A stretch of DNA of 64,000 bases from Hyparrhenia diplandra (Eukaryota; Streptophyta; Magnoliopsida; Poales; Poaceae), in contig JADLZK010009272.1 in the NCBI GenBank assembly GCA_015847255.1, positions 248,001 through 312,000 of the forward strand. Direction: 5' to 3'. Shown here piece by piece: positions 12,301 to 24,151 of the stretch. The position numbers and the translations under genes were made by a program. Numbering within the stretch: the stretch's first letter is position 1; each line of letters opens with the position of its first letter. A model generated the notes under the pieces. The model worked only from the letters and a program-made list of their open reading frames with translations. It ran no database searches and had not been told where the DNA came from.

Positions 12301-13462
12301 TGAGGTGGCTTCGAACGCGGGCGAGGGCAAGAAAAAATGAGGACGAAATGACGGCGACGAGCCGGCGCGGCGGTGGCCATGCCGGGGCCGGAAATTCCGG
12401 CGAGGTGGAAATCCGCCGGTTGGGCCCTCCCTTCAATCTCGGCTGCTCCCTAGCGAGTCGAGAGACGATGCACGACTTCGGCGGGCCTGGAGGGGCGTGG
12501 TTTGGAGGGCAGGAACAAGGTGGTGGTCGCGCTCGGCGGCAAAGCCCGGTGATGGTGGCCGTGGCGGGCGCTCTTGGTTGCCGCTGGCCGGCTGCTAGCG
12601 AGGGAGAGCGAGGGGAGGCGAGGCGATGGAGTGAGGAGCAAGGGACGCCGCGCTCGGCTTTCCTTCCAAGGCGCGGCGCTGCGAAGTAGCGGGGAGGAGA
12701 GGCGCGCGGCCACGCGGCGTGCGCCACGACACGTCGTGCCAAGGGTGGCCGATCAGGTTTGTTTCTTTCTTTTTTTTTTTGAGTTAAAAACCCCTAATCA
12801 AAATTTGTTTTGCGCCGTGCGTCGAGATCCGTCGCGAAATTAGCCAAAACTCTAATTGAACAAAATGTTCCCCATGAAATTCTGAGCGTTTCACGTATAG
12901 AAACTTTTTCCTAACTCGGTTTGGTTTAGAAACTAGGAGCAGATCAAGGGTAAACTATTCCGGGGTCAAAGTAAACCCTAATTCAAGCTCAAATCGACCA
13001 AACTTCGGATTTTTTTCGACAAGATCCACTCAATATCATGCAACCGGCCTGTGACGTCTTTTGTTCTACACAAAATTAGCTACACATTCCATTCAAGGAG
13101 CACCCACATGCAAAACCTCTAGCTATGACTTTTGAGCGAAAGAAGATAAATTGCTTCCAAAACCGAACAAGGTCAAACCAAGTCAAACTACCAATATAAA
13201 ATCAAATTAGGGAATATGACCAACATCAACCTTGCTCTAAAACATCCTATAAACATTTCTAAGAATAAATAAAAATTAAACAACTAATTATGCAAACATT
13301 TCATACATGAAATGACGAGGCAAAAGCATAACAGGCAAATTGAATAACATTAAACATGCAAATGACCCCTATCATTTCATGTGCATAAATGCATATGACT
13401 AAATGATGATTATGCCCATGAAATGCAGATGCTAATGACATGCTTAAAAAGGGGGTGTTACA
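9329..13462 (-). repeat. 5' LTR (about 4.1 kb) of a reverse-strand Tekay-like gypsy element
   Basis: Its edges read TGTGACAG at 9329 and TGTTACA ending at 13462, so on the reverse strand the LTR starts TGTAACACCC and ends TGTCACA. The primer site lies just outside the left edge. The length, TGTAACACCC start and tRNA-Met primer suit the Tekay/Del group (inference from these features alone). 11780-12760 is GC-rich and gives long arginine-rich frames in all registers, which I treat as non-coding. No partner LTR is present in the window, so the element is truncated. Confidence 0.75.
11873..11901. repeat. Copy 1 of a 29-bp exact repeat with hairpin core
   Basis: It starts AGCACAAGGTACGG and ends GGGTCCTACCAAA. 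The core GGTAGG-GT-CCTACC can fold on itself. The identical sequence is at 14141-14169. Function unknown. Confidence 0.75.
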
Positions 13463-15121
13463 GAGGCTAGCATTGGAATGGTTGGAGTGGGATAGTGATG
13501 AGAGCGATGGTGGTGCTCTTTTATAGTGGGTCGAGGGTGATGGCTTATGGGAGAAGCTTGGTTGGCTGGTATTGTGGTGGGGGTGTTGTGGTGTATGGTG
13601 GAAGGAAGGGAAGTGGGTCTTCTGTGCTCATTGACCTTGCTATAGCTTGGTCGGTGGATTTCCTGTGGTGGGAACTGTGTGTCCTCTCTACTATCGGCGT
13701 ACCGCTTCATCGCACTACGTATGCTTACGGGGTATCTGTTTGCTCTTGGGCATAAATATCCTTTATGGGCTTGATGATTGTTTTCAATTACTGTGGTCTT
13801 CGTCAATCTTCGTTTGCAATATCAATCCTCGGGCCGACCTGTATTATTAGCACTGGCTGCCACTTGAACCGTTGCATGTCGTCTTGAATGGCTGCGTCGG
13901 TTTGTGGTTCGGGGGTCAAGGTAGCGGCGGTATCGCCGGCTTTACGCATTGAGGTGACGACATGTCGGCAATGTTGCATGGTCGTCGACGACGGAACACT
14001 GCGAGGCGACGGCGTGTGATGGCTGTAGGGAAGAACACCGATGTGGTTCAACGGCTACGGTTGTGGAGTCCTTTGTTGTCGTCGTGTCTCCAGCGGGTTA
14101 ACTCTTACTCTACTTGGACTAAAGAGGTATGGGAGGGAAAAGCACAAGGTACGGTAGGGTCCTACCAAACTAAGGATTAGAGGGAAAGCAAGCATTTTGG
14201 GTAGGGATAGACTTTGGGGTATTCTAGTAACACGGGTGTCGAGAAACAACACAAACTTACGGTGTGAAACGCATGAAAAGTTTAGTCATGGCGAATTAAG
14301 TTTATAGAAACTTGTCTTATTACTCGTGACGAGGAATTTTCAAGATGCGTTCACGAGATCCTATCAGAACCTTCCTTCCATTAATCACTACAGTAGTAAT
14401 AATGGAGAAATTTTTCTTTAGGATTGAAAAGAAACAAGACATTATACTAAACAAGCAAGCGCGTCAATAGTTCTCATCACGGGACAATCACCTAGATGAT
14501 ACATGGTCGCACCACACATAGTGACCAACATAATGATTATTGCGTGACTTTACACCTGCTAAAGGCCTTGAAGCCTAGACATCTATGACTGCGAGCGGAG
14601 GCTTAGCTACTAATGCTAAGACAGTGCTTGCACAACAAGCTTGCAAAAGCATTTTGCTACTGAAACTTATTTCGTTGCACGGACTATGCCTTATCTGATG
14701 CTAGACTTGCACATCACATCAGCACCCACTTAGGTGCTCGGATGACTTTGACATTTCCAGTTGTACTGCTGGCTAGCACTTGCATCCTTCCTGTTGGGAG
14801 CTTTGGGAAGCGTACAAGTTCATTAAGTACTTCGATACTTGATCTTCATGAAACTATCGATTTTAATATCGAGGAAGGCCAAAGTATCCTAGGCACTTTA
14901 GTATCTCTTAGGGGAGTTGTGGAAATTCTCCTTTGGTTAGGCAGTCCGACTAAGGTCATCCTTACTAGTCCATTGTTGCAAGAGTTTTGATGTTGTCGTC
15001 GGTTCTGCAACATACGAACTATTGTAGTAAGGCATACTCGTAGCAACAAGTTTAAAAGTAGTTATCCTTACGTGGAGTTAAAATTTCTACTAACCCAGAT
15101 TTCATCTTATGGACAAGCTCG
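13463..15121 (-). other. Interior remnant of the reverse-strand element whose LTR starts at 15137
   Basis: A primer site at 15122-15133 shows that element interior lies to its left. I see no conserved domain. A short TATA-like CTATAAAAG occurs on the reverse strand near 13517-13525. At 14141-14169 there is a 29-base sequence also present at 11873-11901. Otherwise nothing is assignable. Confidence 0.45.
14141..14169. repeat. Copy 2 of the 29-bp exact repeat
   Basis: Identical to 11873-11901 while the flanks differ, in the interior remnant of the neighbouring element. Confidence 0.75.
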
Positions 15122-15133
15122 GCTCTGATACCA
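15122..15133 (-). other. Perfect tRNA initiator-Met primer-binding site, reverse strand
   Basis: TGGTATCAGAGC on the reverse strand, three bases from the TGTCACGCCCC edge of the LTR to the right. It fixes that LTR as the 5' LTR of a reverse-strand element. Confidence 0.88.
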
Positions 15134-15460
15134 CTCTGTCACGCCCCACTTTCAATGGGTCATTAATCACACGTGTTTGCGCCAGGATCACGCCACAAAC
15201 ACGTCTATTAGTCACAGATAATGGTAGACATAAATAATAATAATCTGAGCTTAATAAATATAGGATAGAAAGGGCTTACAGTGGCGACGAAGGGTCACCA
15301 AGCCGGGTTACAATATCAGAGTTGGCCAACCGAGAAGTAGTGGATTAACTATGATACCGCCCCGTACTCCACGGGGCAGACTTGTGCATGGATGAATTCT
15401 GGGCTTCAATATTCTTCTCCTAAGCAAACACTTCGCAAACTCCTACGATATGTTGTCCTT

Positions 15461-17192
15461 TGTTGACATCTCTAACGCGATCCACATCTAGGACGGCGCC
15501 AGAAATGTATAAATGGTATCTATCTAATAAGTTAGCTTGGATGTGGACTTAATCTCACATTCCAATAAAAGTTAGAGCAGGAAGTTAATAAAGTTAGACA
15601 GAGTTAGTTATGGTGTATGACTATGCAACATTATCGTTGGTGGAGTTAATCTCACCATGATTTGCACAAAAGCTGTACCACACATTCTAGCATTACCTAC
15701 GAAACTAGTCTGTCACCCTAGCTCACAACGCTAAACAATGTGTGAACGGATATTCTTAATATGACACTTGAAACTCTTGCAATGATAATATAATTCTGGT
15801 ATCTGCAAGCGCAAAGATAGAATTACCCAATTGTAGCACTTCACCGAGGAGTCTATCCGGGTATCGTATTTATATTCTATAGAAAAGAAAAGGGGTAGGC
15901 TATGGGTAGGTTGATGATTTAATAGTGATTCACTTGCAGTAGTGTAATGTAGAGTAAACCATATGCATCATACTAAACTCAAACGAGGTAAGTCACATAA
16001 TAAAGATAATAAGATAATAATAATGATAATATCCAAGTCAAAGATCATGATATGCCACTAGCTAGTATCATAAAAGGCTAAATATCATAGTATAGGTAAG
16101 GTGGATGGAATATTCCTATGTTTCTCCTACTTATATGTCAATGCATACTACAATTAGTGCAATACACCTAGTCATCATTGTATGAAAGCAATATATCTAC
16201 ACATGGTGAACATTACTAAGCAAGATCAGGAATGAAACAAGTCTACCATAGTAATAAAGCTCAACTAGCCCTACATTCGGGGGGTGGACTACAAAGGACT
16301 CAATGAGAGTATCACATCCACGATCTACCACACATCCCGGAATATAGGGTGATGTCGCAGGCAAACGTTGTATAAACACCACGTTTACACATTGTCGACC
16401 ACCCACATAGTGCGCATCTAAGGGGGTGCTATACGACTCCATGCTTGAATATAAAGACAAACATACTAAACTAAATATATAATCATAATAAGCATAGAAG
16501 CATATAACTAAGAATATAATCATTAAATAGAATAAAGTCATGGCAATTGTATTCTAAACAAATACTTACAAATGAGATACAAGAGCTCGGCTCCCGCTAC
16601 TTCTTGACTATCGAGGAATCCAAGACAATACTTGACTTCCTCTAGAGCTAACCTAGATAGCTATTGCTCTAATTATGGTGGAACTACGGCTTAGGATCTT
16701 GACTTGGGGTCTTGATGATGGACTGGGTATGGAGTAGAATGACTTAGGGTTTCACCCGAGGGGTCAGGGGTCTTGTTATATAGCCCCGGGAGGATGCACG
16801 ATAGCCATTGGATCAAACCGACCTTGATGGATGGACTAGATTGCTCCTCATTGGCGGTAGTGAACCGACCTTGAATGGGAGGCTGACAGGGGGCCCCACC
16901 TGGGCGGCCGCCGCTGGCTCGCCGGGGTGGGCCCCACCCTTCTTCTGGTGTTCTCTCGGTCTCTTCTAGATTGTTCTTGTGTATGTTCCAAGTTGGGTTA
17001 CGTCACGGATACGTCTTTATGTCGTAGGGCTTGCAAACTCTTGGGATTTTCTGTTTAATCCCTGAAAAATATATAAATCACCAAAACTAGTGGAATCATG
17101 TTAGTTAAGCCCCTATACTATGTTAATATTCATTTTAAGCCCTTATTTTCGTTTTAAAACCTCTATATTTTATGCTATAAGGTATACCAACA
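15461..17192 (-). repeat. 3' LTR of the nested TR-GAG element (1732 bp)
   Basis: It starts TGTTGACATC and ends GGTATACCAACA on the forward strand. A reverse-strand TATATAA is at 16776-16782. It matches 22386-24151 along its length. The clearest difference is in the GC-rich patch at about 16890-16935. Confidence 0.9.
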
Positions 17193-17206
17193 AGCTCCCC
17201 AAGCTT
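17193..17206 (-). other. Polypurine tract of the nested element, reverse strand
   Basis: AGCTCCCCAAGCTT on the forward strand, that is AAGCTTGGGGAGCT on the reverse, directly at the LTR edge. It is like the tract at 5489-5503 of the forward element. Confidence 0.75.
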
Positions 17207-19756
17207 ACCTCTTGCTAGTCCCTAGCAAGACTATGTTTGTTGGAACAGGAGTTGCCGCAACGTTTTCACACCTCAAAAGTACACATGCTTTCAAACAAAA
17301 TTTAATCTCCGAATAAGAATAAACTATTTCAACCTTCAACTTACCCATATTACCTTTAATCATGGAGCTTGTAGCTTTTTTTCTTGTGATCATGGGTAAT
17401 TGAAAGATAGAACAATCAAGTCAAGCACTAGGTCTCAAACTCTTTGTTCAACCATCATTCCGGAGTTTTTGCTGATTTTTTGAAATAAAACTCAAAGTTC
17501 CTTCAGTATGACCCTTTCAAGTCTCTCATATGTGGTACTGGTGGATCCTCACTAAGGCAATAAGATTGTTTTGCCTTTCTCTCATAGTATGTGGTATTTT
17601 TGGACTAAGGCAGTAGGACACTATGCCTTCTTCTCTCTCACCCTCTATCTAAAGCTTATATCTAGGGGGTTTATAGGTGTGGAGAAAACTAAATGTACTT
17701 ACTAAGCATATATTGTAAGTTCAAACAATGGATCCAAAGTCACGAGTCACACTGTTGCATGTGTATGATCAAATAAATATGATGGTAGGTGTGAATAGAA
17801 TGAATATGATGAGAAAAAGTCTAATTCTCGCTCTAGCTCCTTGAAAAGTCATCTCTCTCTTCTTGAAAACACTTGAGAGAACCTGGGTTGCCTTTCTTCT
17901 TTTTTTTTTTTTTTTCTTTTATGGAGAGGCGGGCATCTAAGTACCCATTGTTTTCAGCGGACACTTGTCCATTTTTTTAACTCTCCTTTATTCTCTTTTT
18001 TTTTCTCTTAGGGAGGTAGGCTCTACTCGCTCGTAGGACACTTGTCCATTTTTCATCTCCCTTTTCTCTCTTCTTTTTTCCCTTTTTTTTTAAATACAAC
18101 CCAAGTCTCTTTTTGCAATAAACTTTTGAGAGATAGACAATAGTAAAAGAGCTTTATAAGATTGTTGACTGAAATGGATGGAGTATTTTTGGTTGCTCTT
18201 CTCCCGGGATAGGAGTGGAACATATTTGGCGGATATATAATGGATGTGTATGGTGGATGCGTACTTCCAGGGGTAGAAGCAACATATATATATATATATG
18301 AGTGGAGTCTAATGGAATGAATATAAATGTGGTGGATGGATGGATGGAGTGTACATCAGCATGACAAGTTTCTAAGGGTCGACAAAGATTGACCAAACTC
18401 AATGCAAAGCAAGTAGCCTATATATATTTATCAAAAGGTTTTCCTAATACGTGGAGCATGTATATATGGTTGTGGTAGGAGTTTCAACACTCTGTCATAC
18501 AAGAACTTATCATGTGTATTTGTATAATTTTCAAAAGATAGATCTCTAAATCTAGTGTCACTAGGAGTAAGAGAAATAGCACTCAAGACTTCCATATATC
18601 ATATCCGTCAATTACCTAGACTTTAGAGCAAGCATTTGCAATCCACGATTTCGGGTTTAGAGTAAATCTCAAGTCAAAGCAGTTTTACATTTAAGCTTCG
18701 AGAGAAATTAAGCTTGAAAGCTAGTAGGTACTTGAAAGATATTACGACGAGCAACTATTCATCATCTCCTTTATTTTTAAATCCTTCTTAGTTGAGCAAA
18801 AGCATAAAAGGTGTACACTCTCTCTTGATCATTTATTCATACTATAATAAAGACTCTTGAAAGATTATATAGACTCACTCTAAGCGAATTAAAGTAAACT
18901 AAACAAACCAAATATCTAGCTAATAATAGTAGTAGAGATACTTATCGAGATATGCGGGGGTGCTCTCCCCAAATTTGGATTGGAAAGTCGGGTTGATGAT
19001 GTAGAAGTTGAGGTAGATGGCTTAGCGGTGGTGTCGGCTCATCATGTCTCTCTTCCTCCGAAATCTGCTAAACTCAAATAGACAACAAATCTAGTGGAAT
19101 TTGATTACGGGTTAGAGTTTAGCCACGTTGCTATTGTCGCCTTGGGATCTTTTAGCATTAATTTTTTTTTTTTTGGGTTTTCTTTATTTGTATGCAAATA
19201 AAAGGTAAAGAAATCATGAATGCATCTTTATTTATTTTTATGCCACCACAAAGTGTCTCTAAAGGTGTTAAGCCTTAGATTTACTCGCATGGGGCTTACG
19301 GTTTTTAATCATGCAAGCTCTAAGTATTTTTATTATCTTTTAATGCAACCGAAAAGGGAAATATGTTATGCAATGACGGGAATTAAATATGGATAACTTA
19401 CCGAAGTTACCTTTCGGTGAAGGTTCGGAGTTTTAAAGTCCTTCGACCAAGACTTTCTTGTTTCACTCATTACTCCCAAAGGTACATCAGTAGTCACAAT
19501 TGGTGGCTCTGATGATTTGATCGATGTTTCTTCTACCGATGTGCTAGGAGTTGTCTTTTTCTTATCCACTTCTTGTTTCGGGAGGTTACGGTAACATGTT
19601 TACCTTTTGTCTTGGGTTCATCATTTCTTTTATCCTCTACCTTGATTCCCAAGATTTTACAATCTTCTTTTGTTGTGGTGGACGACTTTTCTTCTCTGGG
19701 TCCTTCCACCTCCTCTTCTTCTTGAATCTCTAATTGTTTCTTCTTTTTGGGGGCGT
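17207..19756 (-). other. Non-coding 3' interior of the nested element
   Basis: About 2.5 kb without a recognisable protein motif. It contains long T/pyrimidine tracts (17890-17920, 17995-18090, 19158-19175), a short TATATA run (18284-18298) and small reverse frames, for example 19569-19366 with a Lys/Ser/Thr-rich product. In an autonomous gypsy element the polymerase genes would be here; none are. Confidence 0.6.
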
Positions 19757-20254
19757 CTACGTGCTGACCTGTTCTTCTTTTTCATAATTAGTGTAGCTAT
19801 TAAAGTACAATCGTACCTTTTCTGTAGGGAATTGGAAGTGAATTTCTCCTGTTCTTATGTAGATGATGGCACGTGTAGTATTGAGGAAGGGTCTCCCAAG
19901 TACTAGTGGTGGATCCAACTCTTTGCCCATGTCCATGACTAAAAAGTCAGTGAGGACGTAGTGATCATTAATTTTCACGGGCACGTCTTTCACAATTCCT
20001 TCAGGAAATTGGCATGATTGGTCTGCCATCTGCAGCTGCACATATGTTGGGTACAAGGGCATGTTATCAAATAGTAAATGATATGTTACCTTAGCCATGA
20101 TGTTGATACCGGATCCTGTATCACAATATGTGTTATTGAAGGTCAAGCATTTTATAGTGCATGATATAGTTGGGATGCCTGGATCTTCCAGCTTATTCAA
20201 CATTGGAGATTTGAGTAGATGGTCATTCTCAGAACCTATCTTGTTGATCATCAT
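19757..20254 (-). CDS. Retropepsin-like aspartic protease domain (second of two), intact 165-codon frame
   Basis: This is a gag-type aspartic protease that would cut the element's polyprotein. The catalytic triad is Asp-Thr-Gly near residues 45-47 (YCDTGSGINIM). Then come LQMADQ, FPEGIVKDVPVKINDHY, a DFLVMDMG strand and VLGRPFLNTTRAIIY, followed by a tail with basic and acidic residues. It is the counterpart of the protease at 1660-2005 of the first element, but keeps the canonical DTG. It follows another protease domain (20330-20876) in the same frame, separated by one TGA at 20330-20332 and a lysine/asparagine-rich linker. The ATG at 20254 is only the first Met after that stop and may not be a real start. 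Confidence 0.75.
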   Translation of the reverse strand: MMINKIGSENDHLLKSPMLNKLEDPGIPTISCTIKCLTFNNTYCDTGSGINIMAKVTYHLLFDNMPLYPTYVQLQMADQSCQFPEGIVKDVPVKINDHYVLTDFLVMDMGKELDPPLVLGRPFLNTTRAIIYIRTGEIHFQFPTEKVRLYFNSYTNYEKEEQVST

Positions 20255-20329
20255 TACCTTTACATGCCGAGCCTTCTTGTTTTTATTCTTGTTCTTCTTG
20301 GTATACTTGAGTGTAGGTTCCGTGGCATC

Positions 20330-20876
20330 TCACAACGGTATGGTGTTTGCGGATGAGCGGGGAGAGGTGAGTGTCTTGTTCTTGAAACTGAATACTTCTT
20401 TTCTTCCCTTAATGTTGAAACATATCTTTGCACTCCGGGCATAGATAATTGCTCCGGTCGTACTCAAGAAAGGTCGACCCAATATGATTGGTGCCTTCTC
20501 ATTCCCTCCTGTCTCAATTACTGTGAAATCTGCTGGCACATATGATTTTCTAACTTGTACGACAACATCTTGGAGTATGCCTTGAGGATAGCATAGTGAT
20601 CGACCGCAAGCTGCAAGCACATGGTTGTATATAACAATGGATCTCCATTAATTTTCTCATAAATTACCCGAGGTAAAATGTTGATGCTTGAGCCGAAGTC
20701 ACATAGTGCATTCTCAAGTACGTGTGGTCCAATTTGGATGGTGATGACCGGCCTCCCTGGATCTTCTTTCTTTGGTGGTAGGGAGTCATCCGGCCCGGTT
20801 GCTCTCCAACTTTTCCGTAAAAGTAGCGACACGCATTAAAAATGTCTACAAGATTTGCATATTCTAATTCTTTCAA
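20330..20876 (-). pseudogene. Retropepsin-like aspartic protease domain (first of two), frameshifted
   Basis: The catalytic motif is Asp-Phe-Gly (LCDFGSSINILP, about 20690-20715). A frameshift near 20610 moves the reading to a second frame with YPQGILQDVVVQV, ADFTVIETGG and PIILGRPFLSTTGAIIYA, ending in a basic, phenylalanine-containing tail (GRKEVFSFKNK). It differs clearly from the second domain, so it is not a simple recent duplicate. The frame that ends it at the TGA 20330-20332 continues without shift into the second protease, so the two were probably one polyprotein. The forward element at 1-7137 lacks this domain. Confidence 0.7.
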
Positions 20877-22177
20877 CCGTGTCAGGAGTTTTACGATGTG
20901 GTTAGTGGAACGTAAATCGCCGGTGAGAAATTTAAGATTCTATCATTTTGTTAAAACTATGTTGGTTTTTAATTGCGTAAGAAAAACTATCCATTCTATT
21001 GTTTATTGTTTCTAGCATTTTATCATTAGTAGTTAACTTCTTAGACAAGTTTTCCATAGTTTTTCCTTGATTTAAAACGAGATCTCTTAAAGAAGGTTGG
21101 TTAAAATTATTGAAATTACCTTGATAGTTACCTGTATAGTTACCTTGGTAGTTTGGTCTTTGCTGGTTCCAACCTTGATTTTGCTAAGGACGATAATTGT
21201 TGTTATTGTTGATGTAGTTCACATCCTCTTCAATCTACGGACAATTATTGCACGAGTGGCCGATGTTGCCACATTCTTCACATGTCATGCTTTGGAGTCT
21301 AGAATTTGCATGACTTCTTTTCTTCTCGGGAGCTTTCTCCTCAAGTTTCTTCATTATTAGGTCCATTTTGGCGCACAACATGTCTACCTCTTTTAGTTGG
21401 TGCATCCCTCCCGACCTCTTGCAAGGTTGTCGCTCCTCATTCCAGCTCTTGAAGCCATTTTTCCACAAGTTCAAGAGCTTTTGGAAGTGTGAGTGATAGG
21501 AAAGCACCTCCTTTGTAGCATCCATTGTTTCACAAGCACTTGTAGTGAGCCCAAGATAAAAGGTGCATAAGTAACCAATTTTCCATCCCATGGTGTGGGC
21601 ATTTCGAGATATTATCTTGAAAACGCTCCCATGCTTCCGGGACAGAGACTCATCTTGTTGTTGTTGAAAATTTGCAATCTTCCCCCAGTAAGGCATTGGT
21701 CTTGCCTATAGGAAAGAACTTTGCAAGGAAGGCAAGTAGAAAGAGTGACCGGTAGTATTTTTACCTTTTGTAGCGTAGAACCATCGCTTCGCGCCCTTCC
21801 CAATAGTGAGAAAGGGAAAAGACGGAGTAGGATTGCATCTCTTGGCACTCCTTTAATGGTGATAGTACCGCAAATCTCCAAAAGTGTTGGAGATGAGCAC
21901 TAGCATCCTCATGTGCCTTTCCACAAACCCGGCTAGCTTGTACCATATTAATGAGCCCATGCTTTAGTTCAAAATCATTGTCTCCAATTGCGCCTTCGGT
22001 CCCGGTCGAACATTGGCCGTAGTTGGAGCCGAAAAACTCACGAAGTGTCTTGTCGGCCATGGCCTCGAAAATAGGCAATAGGCTTCGCCTAATTTGATCA
22101 ACGTCCGAATCAAAAAGGTGTAAAAGTTGTTCTGAGCTTAGATTCTTGCCCCTTCGATTAATAATTCTGATTTTCAA
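20877..22177 (-). pseudogene. gag of the nested TR-GAG element, with CCHC zinc knuckle, frameshifted
   Basis: Gag makes the virus-like particle and binds the element RNA. N-terminal part 22177-21761: basic start, MADKTLREFF, then ASAHLQHFW. Middle 21881-21612 after a frameshift, with RLFPFSLLGRA. Then 21696-21235 with GLTTSACETMDA, a MHQLKEVDMLCAKMD segment and the zinc knuckle CEECGNIGHSCNNC (C-X2-C-X4-H-X4-C, 21241-21282). Further left are a Gln/Asn-rich stretch (21110-21210) and a coiled-coil-like segment (TMENLSKKL, MLETINNRMDS) that matches 1329-1565 of the first element. Two or more frameshifts break it. Confidence 0.8.
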
Positions 22178-22360
22178 TATTGTTCTCTGGACGATTACTC
22201 CAATGAATATTTTTACCCTTCATAAAATCAAAAACAAGTAGACAAACAAGGGTAAGCTTTGTTTGAGTAGTTGATAATGGGTCCTTGATACATTACGTGA
22301 TGCAAGTGATATCAATCTATCCATGTATGTGTGTTTAGGTTTGGCTAGCACCCTTTCTTC

Positions 22361-22379
22361 CCCCAAAGAACGGCCCGGA
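22361..22379 (-). other. Degenerate tRNA-Asp-like primer-binding site, reverse strand
   Basis: On the forward strand CCCCAAAGAACGGCCCGGA, a few bases from the right LTR. It retains parts of the TCCCCGGCAACGGCGCCA complement and sits where the primer site of the first element does, after the same AGCATTTC phrase. Confidence 0.55.
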
Positions 22380-22385
22380 AATGCT

Positions 22386-24151
22386 TGTTGACATCTCTAA
22401 CGCGATCCACATCTAGGACGGCGCTAGAAATGTATAAATGGTATCTATCTAATAAGTTAGCTTGGATGTGGAGTTAATCTCACATTCCAATAAAAGTTAG
22501 AGCGGGAAGTTAATAACGTTAGACGGAGTTAGTTATGGTGTATGGCTCGCAACATTATCGATGGTGGAGTTAATCTCACCATGAAAGGCACAAAAGTTGT
22601 ACCACACATTCTAGCATTGCCTCACTTAAACTAGTCTGTCACCCTAGCTCACAACGCTAAAGAAATGCGTGAACGGATATTCTTAATATGACACTTGAAA
22701 CTCTTGCAATGATAATATAATTCTCGTATCCGCAAGTTTACGGATAGAATTACCCAATTGTAGCACTTCACCGAGAGTCTATCCGGTATCGTATTTATAT
22801 TCTACCGAAAAGAAAAGGGGTAGGCTATGGGTAGGTTGATGATTTAATAGTGATTCACTTGCGGTAGTGTAATGTAGAGTAAACCATATGCATCATACTA
22901 AACTCAAACGAGGTAAGTCACATAATAAAGATAATAAGATAATAATAATGATAATATCCAAGTCAAAAATCATGATATGCCACTAGCTAGTATCATTAAA
23001 GGCTAAATATCATAGTATAGGTAAGGTGGATGGAATATTCCTAAGTTACTCCTACTTATATGTCAATGCATACTACAATTAGTGCAATACACCTAGTCAT
23101 CATTGTATGAAAGCAATATATCTACACATGGTGAACATTACTAAGCAAGATCGGGGAATGAAACAACTCTACCATAGTAATAAAGCTCAACTAACCCTAC
23201 ATTCGGGGGTGGACTATAAAGGACTCAATGAGAGTATCACATCCACGATCTACCACACATTCGAATATAGGGTGATGTCGCAGCAAACGTTGTATAAACA
23301 CCACGTTTACACATTGTCGACCACCCACATAGTGCGCATCTAAGGGGGCGCTATACGACTCCATGCTTGAATATAAAGACAAACATACTAAACTAAATAT
23401 ATAATCATAATAAGCATAGAAGCATATAACTAAGAATATAATCATTAAATAGAATAAAGTCATGGCAATTGTATTCTAAACAAATACTTACAAATGAGAT
23501 ACAAGAGAGAAGCCACGAGAAGCTGGCTCCCGCTACTTCTTGACTATCAGGAATCCAAGACAATACTTGACTTCCTCTAGAGCTAACCTAGATAGCTATT
23601 GCTCTAATTATGGTGTAACTAGGGCTTAGGATCTTGACTTGGGGTCTTGATGATGGACTGGGTATGGAGTAGAATGACTTAGGGTTTCACCCAGGGGTCA
23701 GGGGGTCTTGTTATATAGCCCCGGAGGATGTATGATAGCCCTTGGATCAAACCGACCTTGATGGATGGACTAGATTGCTCCTCATAGGCGGTAGTGAACC
23801 GACCTTGAATGGGAGGCTAACAGGGGGCCCCACTGTAGGGCCGCGACCGCCAAGAGGGGGCCCGCCGCCCGGCTCTACCGTGTGGGCCCCACCCTTCTTC
23901 CGGTGTTCTCTCGGTCTCTTCTAGATTGTTCTTGTCTATGTTCCAAGTTGGGTTACGTCACGGATACGTCTTTATGTCGTAGGGCTTGCAAACTCTTGGG
24001 CATTTTCTGTTTAATCCCTAAAAAATATATAAATCACCAAAACTAGTGGAATCATGTTAGTTAAGCCCCTATACTATGTTAATATTCATTTTAAAAGCCC
24101 TTATTTTAGTTTTAAAAACCTCTATATTTTATGCTATAAGGTATACCAACA
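22386..24151 (-). repeat. 5' LTR of the nested TR-GAG element (1766 bp)
   Basis: Starts TGTTGACATC and ends GTATACCAACA. The reverse-strand TATA (TATATAA) is at 23711-23717. It is homologous to 15461-17192 over the full length. Slightly longer, mainly through differences in a GC-rich patch at 23835-23885 and single-base indels in runs of C and G. Confidence 0.9.

Larger units (their letters stand above)
15461..24151 (-). mobile_element. Complete reverse-strand TR-GAG type gypsy element with two LTRs, nested in the larger LTR
   Basis: Two LTRs in the same orientation (15461-17192 and 22386-24151) bound a 5.2 kb interior. The complement of a purine tract follows the left LTR and a tRNA-Asp-like primer site precedes the right LTR, so transcription runs right to left. 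Coding content is gag and two retropepsin domains; no reverse transcriptase or integrase is visible. The flanks are TCCTT (15456-15460) and TCCTC (24152-24156), a 5-bp target duplication with one mismatch. The LTRs differ at scattered bases and short indels, so the insertion is not very recent. Confidence 0.9.

Noticed and set aside
12029..12742. Open frame of 237 codons on the reverse strand
   Set aside because: It lies inside a GC-rich part of a 4.1-kb LTR. All registers on both strands are open and rich in Arg, Pro and Ala, with no domain motif.
9315..15133. GCTCTGAT(A/G)CCA strings as possible tRNA gene ends
   Set aside because: They match the 3' end of initiator tRNA-Met, but no cloverleaf surrounds them. 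They are retrotransposon primer sites at LTR edges.
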